A stretch of 38,981 bases of DNA from Lachnospiraceae bacterium. GTDB taxonomy: Bacteria; Bacillota; Clostridia; Lachnospirales; Lachnospiraceae. Below, piece after piece: positions 15,592 through 22,292 of this stretch. Numbering within the stretch: position 1 is the stretch's first letter; each line of letters begins with the position of its first letter. The stretch spans positions 1-38,981 of the forward strand of contig JAJQBS010000047.1 of NCBI GenBank assembly GCA_021203145.1, in the 5' to 3' direction. The notes below the pieces were generated by a model. The model did not search any database. It saw only the letters and a list, made by a program, of their open reading frames with translations, and had not been told where the DNA came from. The position numbers and the translations under genes were made by a program.

Positions 15592-16341
15592 TCAGTGATG
15601 CCGGCAGGAATAGTCCGGCATGATCTGCGCAACGCTTGTGGCCGTCCCCGGCAGAATCCTGGCATATCTTCCGGCATCCCACGGCCCGGTCAGCAGACCT
15701 CTCAAAAGCGAGAGGTCTCCCGGCATGACACGAAGCTCCAGATGCAGGGCTTCGGCGACCTCCCCGGCTTTCTTTAGAACCTCCGGAAGGCTGTAGGCCC
15801 CGGTGTCCAGAACAGTCAGATAAGTCATATTTCCAAACATTCGCTCCAGAATCCTGGCGGCGCGTTTTTCGCTGTACCGCTGTGTCGTCAGGCGGATTTC
15901 CTCCCAGATGTTGCCTTCATAGCGCAGCCAGCCTGCCGTAAGGAACAGCCCGAATTTTCCATTCAGGCTTTCCAGACGGGGCTTTACTCCGCCCATCAGG
16001 AGGGAGACACAGTCATCCACCTTGGGGATGACAAGCTCCGCATGGGGCGATACCAGCTCACACACGGCATTTCCACAGATTCCAAAGGACAGCAGGATAC
16101 GGTCATAATCCTGAAGTGCGTTTATCTCTGCCTGCAGCTGATTCCGCAGGCGGTCCGGGAAATTGTGATTATTTTTCCCCAGTTCATATACATCGTATGT
16201 ACAGCCGGTATCCCGGAGGCATTTCCCCAGCTCATCATGAATGGTCGGGCAGGAAAGAATAGCTGTGGAACCGGCCAAAAATGCCCCGCTTTTTTCTGGC
16301 GTATTTACAATTGCAGCTTTTATTTCAGCATTTTCCGGCAT
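15592..16341 (-). CDS. DUF1638 family protein of the methyltransferase locus
   Basis: About 249 residues. The signatures ILSCPTIHDEL, LLSFGICGNAVCEL and IPKVDDCVSLLMGG identify DUF1638, a family often found beside corrinoid methyltransferase genes but without a proven function. The conserved cysteines in GICGN and DDC suggest a metal or cofactor site (inference). The ATG at 16341 lies just after the stop of the RACE activator gene, with GGGG eight bases upstream; an overlapping start at 16365 is the alternative. It is the last gene of the minus-strand arm TetR, activator, DUF1638, opposite the methyltransferase operon. Confidence 0.88.
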   Translation of the reverse strand: MPENAEIKAAIVNTPEKSGAFLAGSTAILSCPTIHDELGKCLRDTGCTYDVYELGKNNHNFPDRLRNQLQAEINALQDYDRILLSFGICGNAVCELVSPHAELVIPKVDDCVSLLMGGVKPRLESLNGKFGLFLTAGWLRYEGNIWEEIRLTTQRYSEKRAARILERMFGNMTYLTVLDTGAYSLPEVLKKAGEVAEALHLELRVMPGDLSLLRGLLTGPWDAGRYARILPGTATSVAQIMPDYSCRHH

Positions 16342-16342
16342 A

Positions 16343-18028
16343 TTAAAACCCCATATGTTTTGCATAGCTCCTGGCGAATCCGGGAACGGAAGCCAGATCC
16401 AGTGCCTGTATTTTCCGGCTCAGGGCTTCCGTCAGGTAAAAAGCATCCTGGTCGCAGACCATGCGCCTGCAGCCCTCAATAGCCGCGTTTCCGATGACAT
16501 CGACGCGCCCGGCCAGTTCCTGCGGCAGCAGGCCGATCACGCAGGCGCTTTCTTTTCGAATAAAAGATCCGAAAGCCCCGGCCAGGTACACCTTCTGAAT
16601 GTCCCGGATCTCGATTTGTAATTCCTTTGCCATCAGCTCAATACCGGCGGCGATGGCTCCCTTCGCCATCTGAACCTGCCGGATGTCTTCCTGTGTTAAA
16701 TAAACCGTGTCGGTCAGACGGAAAATGCGCTCTCCGTTCTTCTCCTCCAGATACTGCGCAAACGCGGGACATTCTGCGGCTGCAGGCAGACGCCCACGCC
16801 GGTTGACGATACCCTGCGTCCACAAAAGCGCGGCCGCGTCAATCAGGCCGGATCCGCAGATCCCGGAGGCGGCCGGCGACATTTTTCCGTCTGCGGGCTG
16901 AATTGTTTTTTCCTCAAATTCAGAAGGCTGTCCTATGGCAGGATTGGAAGAAGGCTGCCCTATGACATGGCAGGAAATCTCCCCGTCCTCCATGGTTACA
17001 TGATCAATCGCCCCCGCGGAGCCTCTCATGCCGCACGTGATACCGGCCCCTTCCAGTGCCGGGCCGGCCGCCGTGGCGCACGCGACAAGGCGGTTCCTGC
17101 TGCCAAGCACCATTTCCCCGTTCGTGCCGATGTCCACGAGAAGCACGGGCTCATCCGCCTCATCAATGCCGGAGGCGAGGACACAGCCCATCGTATCTCC
17201 TCCGATATAGCCAAAAATATCCGGTACGGAAAGAACCACTGCATTCGGCAGCTCCGGGAAGAATTCCCCGGCAGGCAGTATTTTTGCCTGATCCAGCTTT
17301 ACTGAAAAAGGAGGCCGCGCCAGATTGTCCGGGAGAATCCCCTCAAAGAACTGCTGCATGCAGGGATTGCCGACGATGCCGATGACGCCGAGCTCACACA
17401 GGGAGACCCCCGCCTGCCCGGCGACCTGCAATAAAAGATCGGAAAGCGCGCCCCGGATCAGGCTTGTCAGCTCATCCATCGCGCCATTTTGGGCGGCCTG
17501 GATGCGGGAGACGACATCCGCGCCAAAAGCCTGCTGCGGATTTAAAGCGCCGCCGCTTGAGAGTGCCTCTCCTGTCCTGCCATCCAGAATCTGGCAGGCA
17601 AGGGTCGTTGTTCCAATGTCGATCGCGGCATGGTAAGGCGCACTAACCAGAGGGTTCATGCGGACTTCAGCCTTTGCACCTGTCTTTGCGCCCGCAGAAA
17701 GGACGACGGAGGGTTCCCGGATTTTCTCCACATTTATGACCATGCCATCCCGCAGCAGCGTCTGGCAGGCAAGAACCTCCCGCCAGTCTGCATCCTGTCC
17801 AGATTTCCACCTGGAATCCCGGACACAGGCCGGGGCATCGCCCTTTGGGCGATTCTGCATGTCCCGGCTCTCCACATCCTGTCCCACCTTTATAAGACAT
17901 TTCCCACATTTCCCGTGCCCTCCGCACGGGGCGTCCACCTCAAGCCCCAGCTCCCGCACAGCCTGCAGGATTGTCGTCCCTTCGCTGCATTCCAGTTCGC
18001 GGCCACCGGGGAAAAAACAAACCTTCAT
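16343..18028 (-). CDS. Reductive activator of corrinoid methyltransferases (RACE, ASKHA-[2Fe-2S])
   Basis: A 561-residue activator that uses ATP and an iron-sulfur centre to reduce inactive cob(II)alamin back to cob(I)alamin on its partner protein. The N-terminal ferredoxin domain has Cys35, Cys41, Cys44 and Cys88 (CGGHGKCGKC then LACQT) for a plant-type 2Fe-2S cluster. The C-terminal ASKHA (DUF4445) domain has AAIDIGTTTLACQIL, LLVDIGTNGEMVL, ASGICGSGLIDAAALL and VYLAGAFGSFI. About 28 unusual residues (RDMQ to DADW) separate the third and fourth cysteines. There are also two short IGQPS repeats near residue 358. It follows TetR by 70 bp and almost abuts the DUF1638 gene. Confidence 0.94.
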   Translation of the reverse strand: MKVCFFPGGRELECSEGTTILQAVRELGLEVDAPCGGHGKCGKCLIKVGQDVESRDMQNRPKGDAPACVRDSRWKSGQDADWREVLACQTLLRDGMVINVEKIREPSVVLSAGAKTGAKAEVRMNPLVSAPYHAAIDIGTTTLACQILDGRTGEALSSGGALNPQQAFGADVVSRIQAAQNGAMDELTSLIRGALSDLLLQVAGQAGVSLCELGVIGIVGNPCMQQFFEGILPDNLARPPFSVKLDQAKILPAGEFFPELPNAVVLSVPDIFGYIGGDTMGCVLASGIDEADEPVLLVDIGTNGEMVLGSRNRLVACATAAGPALEGAGITCGMRGSAGAIDHVTMEDGEISCHVIGQPSSNPAIGQPSEFEEKTIQPADGKMSPAASGICGSGLIDAAALLWTQGIVNRRGRLPAAAECPAFAQYLEEKNGERIFRLTDTVYLTQEDIRQVQMAKGAIAAGIELMAKELQIEIRDIQKVYLAGAFGSFIRKESACVIGLLPQELAGRVDVIGNAAIEGCRRMVCDQDAFYLTEALSRKIQALDLASVPGFARSYAKHMGF

Positions 18029-18098
18029 ATCAGATCCCGACCTTCCTCATATCAGTAAAGCATAAAGCGAAATATGTCCATTCCTGTCATTTACGGTT

Positions 18099-18791
18099 TC
18101 ATACGGTCTGCGAGACAAGCGCGACGGACTCTCCTGCATCGTTGTAAAATTTCATTTCCGACAGAAGATCCTCGGGAAACTGATCAATGTATCCCTCCAG
18201 ATCCAGCCAGAGCTGCCCGATCGTCTCCGAAGGAATTCCCCAGATCGACGCACCCCAGAACATGCAGTAATACAGCAGATCCTTTGCGCTGTAAATCTTC
18301 GGATGCTCACACATCATCCAGTACATCCCCGTGATATAGCCATACACGGAGGCAAACGCGATCGGCGGTATCCGGTCAAGCGACCAGATGTGACCGTACA
18401 TCTGGCCAAATCCAATCCGGTAAAAACGCCCCGTGCCGCATTTCGGGTCGTATACCGGAAAATCCCTGTAATAATCCAGCTGGAATTTACGGTATTTCTC
18501 ATCCCGCAGACTGCATTCCCAGGCAAGGTACATGGCCAGTGAAAAAGTATATTCAGACCTGTCGCAGTAGCGCTCCGCCAGATGCCTCATCTGTGTCGTC
18601 CATTCCCACAGAACCTCGTACCGGATGTCTTCCTTTTCTTTAAAATGATAATAGATGGTCCTGCGGCTTACGTGCGATTTCTGACAGATATCCTCATAGC
18701 TTGTCTCATGGAATCCTTTTTCGTAAAATAATTCTTTGCATGCATACAGGATCTGATGTCTCGTATCAATGCCGTTCGCGTATGTTTTCAA
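18099..18791 (-). CDS. TetR/AcrR family regulator
   Basis: A 230-residue protein with a TetR N-terminal helix-turn-helix: RHQILYACKELFYEKGFHETSYEDICQ leads into SHVSRRTIYYHFKEKEDI (about residues 12-60). The longer C-terminal part is aromatic-rich (MYGHIWSLDR, YGYITGMYWMM) and would hold a ligand pocket; it matches no regulator I can name. It sits between the activator gene and the divergent methyltransferase operon, so it is the obvious candidate controller of both arms. A candidate operator lies in the intergenic region. Confidence 0.9.
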   Translation of the reverse strand: MKTYANGIDTRHQILYACKELFYEKGFHETSYEDICQKSHVSRRTIYYHFKEKEDIRYEVLWEWTTQMRHLAERYCDRSEYTFSLAMYLAWECSLRDEKYRKFQLDYYRDFPVYDPKCGTGRFYRIGFGQMYGHIWSLDRIPPIAFASVYGYITGMYWMMCEHPKIYSAKDLLYYCMFWGASIWGIPSETIGQLWLDLEGYIDQFPEDLLSEMKFYNDAGESVALVSQTV

Positions 18792-18910
18792 ATTGATTTC
18801 TCCCTGGTTCTGAATTTTCCGGCAAAAAAGCTCGAAGAACTGTTCCGTTGGACCCGGTTAAAAATAACGATTAACCTGATTTTGTCACAATTGCCGCCCT
18901 GAAATTCTGC

Positions 18911-18927
18911 ACAAAATCCAATTTTGT
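18911..18927. promoter_or_regulatory. Candidate TetR operator
   Basis: A palindrome ACAAAAT-CCA-ATTTTGT lies between the TetR gene and the methyltransferase operon, upstream of the likely plus-strand promoter. Size and symmetry fit a TetR-type site. The 307-bp gap (18792-19098) holds no gene. Confidence 0.45.
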
Positions 18928-18957
18928 ACCAAAAGCGAATATCCCGGCCGAATTATG

Positions 18958-18986
18958 TTCCATTATTTATGCAAAATTGTTATAAT
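18958..18986 (+). promoter_or_regulatory. Probable promoter of the methyltransferase operon
   Basis: A perfect -10 TATAAT (18981-18986) with a weak -35 TTCCAT (18958-18963) at 17 nt. A weak -35 fits a regulated promoter. The leader would be about 105 nt. I see no cobalamin riboswitch in it. Confidence 0.45.
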
Positions 18987-19098
18987 CAAAGACGGATGGT
19001 GGTGATATTGTGTAAAATTTAACAAACCGATTGTTCCTTATTTTTGAACAGTATAGCACTGCCGCGCACAAAATGCAATGAAAAGCAAGGAGGTAATT

Positions 19099-20259
19099 AT
19101 GGCGGAAAACAAATTAAAGGAGATGAAATTCTCCAACTTTCTCAAGGCAGTCAACCGTGAGGAAGGCGCTTACGTCCCGACCGCAATCAATGACAGCACT
19201 GGCAGCATTGCCTGGGCCGGGAAGAAAACCATTGATGTAGTCCAGAACCCGCAGGAATATGTGGAGACAATGACAGGCATCTATGACCAGATGTGGGCGG
19301 ACGTCGCACTTGTCAACGGAGTGGTCTACTCCAAAAAGCTGGAAGAGGCGTTTCTTCATGTAGAAAACAAGTACGGCCCGGATGGCGTTACGTTGGAGCA
19401 CGTCCAGCTCTCGCCGATGCAGAAGGATGAGTACGACCAGTTGATTGCGGATCCGAACCGGTTTGTCTCCGAAGTCCTGCTGCCGAGGAAGTACCCGGAA
19501 TTTTTTGAAGACCGCGAATTCGCCAGGAACGCGTTAAAAGTCTATGCGGAAGACAATTTCCATGTTCTGGTAATTCTGAGCTCCATGCTGAAGCAGACAC
19601 TGGAAGATAAATACGGTATTGTTTCAGTCGTAAACATGTTGGAGCGGATCCAGACCCCGCTTGATATTTTGTTTGACTATTTCCGAGGATTCCGCGGCAC
19701 CCTGACTGACCTGCGGCGCCAGCCGGCCAATGTAAAGGCGGCACTGGACGCAATCTGGGAGGTTCACTGCCTGCCGAAGGAAAACACGCCCTATACTGGT
19801 TCCTTCCCCTATTCCTGGCAGCCGCCCCATATCCCGTGCTACTTAAGCCCGAAGCAGTATGACGAGCTGTACTGGGTACATGAGAAACCGATGATTGAGC
19901 GTTATATCGCAAACGGAGGAAAGCATTACTTTATTATGGAAGGAAAATGGGATAAAATCTGGGATCGCTTCCGCGAGCTCCCGAAGGATTCCCTCATCCT
20001 TCACGTGGACGACGACAATATCATTCAGGCAAAAAAAGAAATCGGCGACTGGCAGATCATTGCGGGCGGCCTGAAGCTGGCGGACTGCCGCCTGAAGACC
20101 TTTGACCAGATCAAAGACGACATCAAGAGAGTTGTCGATGAATGTGCCCCGGGCGGCGGCTTTATCTTCACACTGGACAAGATTGCCCTCGCACCCGGTG
20201 ATATCAATCAGACCGTGATCGACGCATACAATTTTGTTCATGAATACAGCAGCAAATAA
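19099..20259 (+). CDS. UroD-fold corrinoid methyltransferase (substrate methyltransferase I)
   Basis: A 386-residue protein of the uroporphyrinogen-decarboxylase/MtaA superfamily. In acetogen O-demethylases this class moves a methyl group from a methoxylated substrate to a cognate corrinoid protein. Features are the N-terminal REEGAYVPTAINDSTGSIAWAG, a long helical middle, and the C-terminal HYFIMEGKWDKIWDRF, LILHVDDDNI, IAGGLKLADCRLK and FIFTLDKIALAPGDIN. Glu of MEGKW, Asp/His of LHVDDD and Cys of LADC are plausible zinc ligands (inference). The ATG at 19099 follows a perfect AAGGAGG (19087-19093). First gene of an operon with a corrinoid protein and methyltransferase II. True uroporphyrinogen decarboxylase is unlikely given context and divergence. 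The substrate is unknown. Confidence 0.88.
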   Translation: MAENKLKEMKFSNFLKAVNREEGAYVPTAINDSTGSIAWAGKKTIDVVQNPQEYVETMTGIYDQMWADVALVNGVVYSKKLEEAFLHVENKYGPDGVTLEHVQLSPMQKDEYDQLIADPNRFVSEVLLPRKYPEFFEDREFARNALKVYAEDNFHVLVILSSMLKQTLEDKYGIVSVVNMLERIQTPLDILFDYFRGFRGTLTDLRRQPANVKAALDAIWEVHCLPKENTPYTGSFPYSWQPPHIPCYLSPKQYDELYWVHEKPMIERYIANGGKHYFIMEGKWDKIWDRFRELPKDSLILHVDDDNIIQAKKEIGDWQIIAGGLKLADCRLKTFDQIKDDIKRVVDECAPGGGFIFTLDKIALAPGDINQTVIDAYNFVHEYSSK

Positions 20260-20313
20260 AAAGCCGCGGCCTGCATCCAAACCCGATGCAGGACAATTTA
20301 AGGAGGACTATCT

Positions 20314-20484
20314 ATGGGAAATTGTGAAAATAACGAAGAAACCCGGGCAGCCGAAGTCCCGGAAAAAGAGCAGTACATACAAAGCCTGGTCGGTGAGCTG
20401 ATGGCAGACCAGGAATGGGAGTTTCCGGCAAATCAGAGATTTTTCCTGGTAGCGGACCTCGACTGGACTTTGCTTGGATTGTAA
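20314..20484 (+). CDS. 56-residue protein in the methyltransferase operon
   Basis: A small open frame with a perfect AAGGAGG nine bases or fewer before its ATG, 54 bp after the methyltransferase I stop. It begins MGNCENNEETRAAEVPEKE (acidic) and ends with an aromatic stretch, NQRFFLVADLDWTLLGL. It has no membrane segment or cysteine motif. It may be a small accessory protein or the truncated start of a longer lost gene. The 170 bp after it have no open frame. I do not recognise it. Confidence 0.6.
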   Translation: MGNCENNEETRAAEVPEKEQYIQSLVGELMADQEWEFPANQRFFLVADLDWTLLGL

Positions 20485-20599
20485 AAATGGCTGTGTCTGG
20501 CGCCAAAAAATGACTTACACGGAAAGCCGGGGATGCCAGATCGCCTAAGGTACAATGCCCCGGCCCGCATTCTCGATTGCTGTATGGAATCGGGACAGA

Positions 20600-20638
20600 A
20601 AATGTTTGTAATAGTTTCAAATGTTTGTAACAGTTTTC
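20600..20638 (+). repeat. Two tandem copies of a 19-20 nt unit before the corrinoid-protein gene
   Basis: AAATGTTTGTAATAGTTTC (20600-20618) is followed directly by AAATGTTTGTAACAGTTTTC (20619-20638). It ends five bases before the GGAGG ribosome site of the corrinoid-protein gene. It could be a binding site or simple slippage. Confidence 0.7.
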
Positions 20639-20654
20639 AGATGGAGGAACCGAA

Positions 20655-21290
20655 ATGGCAAATTATGATGAAATCAAGGCAGCGATGGCGGATCTGGATG
20701 AAGATACCCTGATGGAAATGCTGCAGGAGCTGATGGACAACGGCGGCGAAGGCGCGATGGAGGCAATGACAGCCTGCCAGGACGGACTGACCGAGGTGGG
20801 CGTCCGCTATGAGGCGGGCGAGTATTATGTCGGAGACCTGATTTACTCCGGCGAAATGATGACGGGTGCGATGGACATCCTCAAACCGGCACTTGCCGGG
20901 GACGGCTCCAATAAGATCGGTCGGATGATCCTGTGCACAGTAAAGGACGACCTGCATGATATCGGGAAAAACATTGTCCGCGCCATGCTGGAAGCCGCGG
21001 GCTTCGAGGTGCTGGACCTGGGGATTGACGTACCGGCAGGAAAAATTGTGGAAACCTGTAAAGCTGAAAATATTAAGATCGTCGCCCTCTCCGGCGTGCT
21101 GACCCTGGCGCTGGATTCCATGAAAGCGACCGTAGACGCGTTCAAGGCAGCCGGGATGGACGATGTGAAAATTCTCATCGGCGGCTCGCCGGTTTCAGAA
21201 GAAGCATGCAAGGCGATCGGCGCTGACGAGTGGGCGCACGCCCCACAGAAGACCGTGAATGTATGCAAGGCATGGGCGAGTGCCGCGTAA
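20655..21290 (+). CDS. Corrinoid (B12-binding) methyltransferase subunit
   Basis: A 211-residue methyl carrier. Residues 1-85 form the helical cap (LQELMDNGGEGAMEAMTACQDGL, shown here by its motif AMEAMTAC). Residues 88-211 form the Rossmann B12 domain with D99-L-H101-D-I-G104 (His101 the lower cobalt ligand), the S146-G-V-L loop and a GG near residue 175 (LIGGSPV). It accepts methyl from methyltransferase I and passes it to methyltransferase II. The ATG at 20655 has GGAGG nine bases upstream. It sits between the two methyltransferase genes, and the reactivation partner is the divergent RACE gene. Confidence 0.94.
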   Translation: MANYDEIKAAMADLDEDTLMEMLQELMDNGGEGAMEAMTACQDGLTEVGVRYEAGEYYVGDLIYSGEMMTGAMDILKPALAGDGSNKIGRMILCTVKDDLHDIGKNIVRAMLEAAGFEVLDLGIDVPAGKIVETCKAENIKIVALSGVLTLALDSMKATVDAFKAAGMDDVKILIGGSPVSEEACKAIGADEWAHAPQKTVNVCKAWASAA

Positions 21291-21307
21291 AAGATGGAGG
21301 CCGCGAA

Positions 21308-22117
21308 ATGATTATTATAGGTGAAAAAATAAACGGGGCAATTCCCTCCATCCGACAGGCGATCGCGGAGCGCGATGAAGCATTGATCAAAGAACGCACC
21401 TTAAAACAGGTAAAAGCCGGGGCGAATTTCCTCGACTGCGCGCCGTCCACCACGACCGACGTGGAATATGACACAATGGTCTGGCTCATCAACACGATGC
21501 AGAGCGTGACCGACGTTCCTCTCTCGATCGACAGCCCGAACGCGAAGCTTCTGGCGCGGATTATCGAGGAAGGGCACGTGGCGCGCCCCGGCATGGTCAA
21601 TTCCGTGAATGAGGAAGGCGACAAATGCGAAACGATTTTCCCGATCATTGCCGGTACAGACTGGAACGTCATCGGCCTGACCTGCGACAAAGACGGGATC
21701 CCGGCGCAGCCGGAAAAAAAGATCGAGATCGCGAAATCCATCATCGACAAAGCAGTAAAGTATGGGATAAAGCTCTCCAACCTGCACATCGATCCCTGCG
21801 TGATGGCACTTTCCACCATGCCATCCTCCATGAAGGATTTTGAGACCGCCATCCGCGGAATCCATGAATATGCCCCCGAGGTGAAGGTCACCGGCGCCAT
21901 CTCCAACGTATCCTACGAGATGCCGGCCAGAAAATATGTCAATGCCTGCTGCATGTCCTACGCGATCGCGGCCGGCCTTGACTCAGCCATCATGGATCCC
22001 TGCAACCAGGACATGATGGGGACGATCTTCGCATCCGAGGCTCTTTCCATGAAAGACCGGGCCGGGCGCAAGTATAACCGGGCTTACCGGCAGGGGAAGT
22101 TCGGAGTAAAGAAATAG
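21308..22117 (+). CDS. Methyl-tetrahydrofolate:corrinoid methyltransferase (pterin-binding)
   Basis: A 269-residue TIM-barrel protein of the dihydropteroate-synthase/pterin-binding family (AcsE/MetH-pterin type). It transfers methyl between corrinoid and tetrahydrofolate. Landmarks are the N-terminal IIIGEKINGAIPSIRQAI, AGANFLDCAPSTT, VPLSIDSPNAKLL, and VTGAISNVSYEMP followed by CCMSYAIAAGLDSAIMDPCN. The ATG at 21308 has GGAGG six bases upstream; an upstream frame extension runs into the corrinoid gene and is not used. It is the last gene of the operon, followed by a strong terminator. The methyl-H4folate made would enter the Wood-Ljungdahl or one-carbon pool. Confidence 0.93.
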   Translation: MIIIGEKINGAIPSIRQAIAERDEALIKERTLKQVKAGANFLDCAPSTTTDVEYDTMVWLINTMQSVTDVPLSIDSPNAKLLARIIEEGHVARPGMVNSVNEEGDKCETIFPIIAGTDWNVIGLTCDKDGIPAQPEKKIEIAKSIIDKAVKYGIKLSNLHIDPCVMALSTMPSSMKDFETAIRGIHEYAPEVKVTGAISNVSYEMPARKYVNACCMSYAIAAGLDSAIMDPCNQDMMGTIFASEALSMKDRAGRKYNRAYRQGKFGVKK

Positions 22118-22124
22118 CGGACAT

Positions 22125-22158
22125 GAAATGCTCCGGTTCCTCGGAATCGGAGCATTTT
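22125..22158 (+). terminator. Terminator of the methyltransferase operon
   Basis: GAAATGCTCCGGTTCC pairs with GGAATCGGAGCATTTT, a 16-bp stem with G-U pairs and a 2-nt loop, followed by CTTATG. It starts eight bases after the operon stop. Confidence 0.88.
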
Positions 22159-22190
22159 CTTATGATGCACAGGGGCGCATACCATTCCCA

Positions 22191-22219
22191 TTGACACCGC
22201 TTGCTGTTGTCAATATAAT
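22191..22219 (+). promoter_or_regulatory. Consensus promoter of the GH3 gene
   Basis: Perfect -35 TTGACA (22191-22196), 17-nt spacer and perfect -10 TATAAT (22214-22219). An inverted repeat, ATTGACA (22190-22196) and TGTCAAT (22208-22214), overlaps both hexamers and could be an operator. Confidence 0.85.
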
Positions 22220-22243
22220 AATGTTGAGTATCAGCTCTTCTGC

Positions 22244-22257
22244 GTGAAACGTTTTAC
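22244..22257. promoter_or_regulatory. Candidate LacI-type operator
   Basis: GTGAAACGTTTTAC is a near-perfect palindrome with central CG, the form used by LacI/GalR-family repressors. It lies about 20 bp after the likely transcription start of the GH3 gene, where binding would block elongation. No LacI-type gene is in the window. Confidence 0.55.
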
Positions 22258-22292
22258 ATTTACAGAATCCTAAATTACGGAGGAAACATTTT

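Noticed and set aside
18990..19098. Cobalamin riboswitch in the methyltransferase leader
   Set aside because: The leader is only about 105 nt and shows no B12-box sequence.
19099..20259. Genuine uroporphyrinogen decarboxylase for heme synthesis
   Set aside because: No other tetrapyrrole genes nearby; the operon holds a corrinoid protein and a pterin-binding methyltransferase instead.
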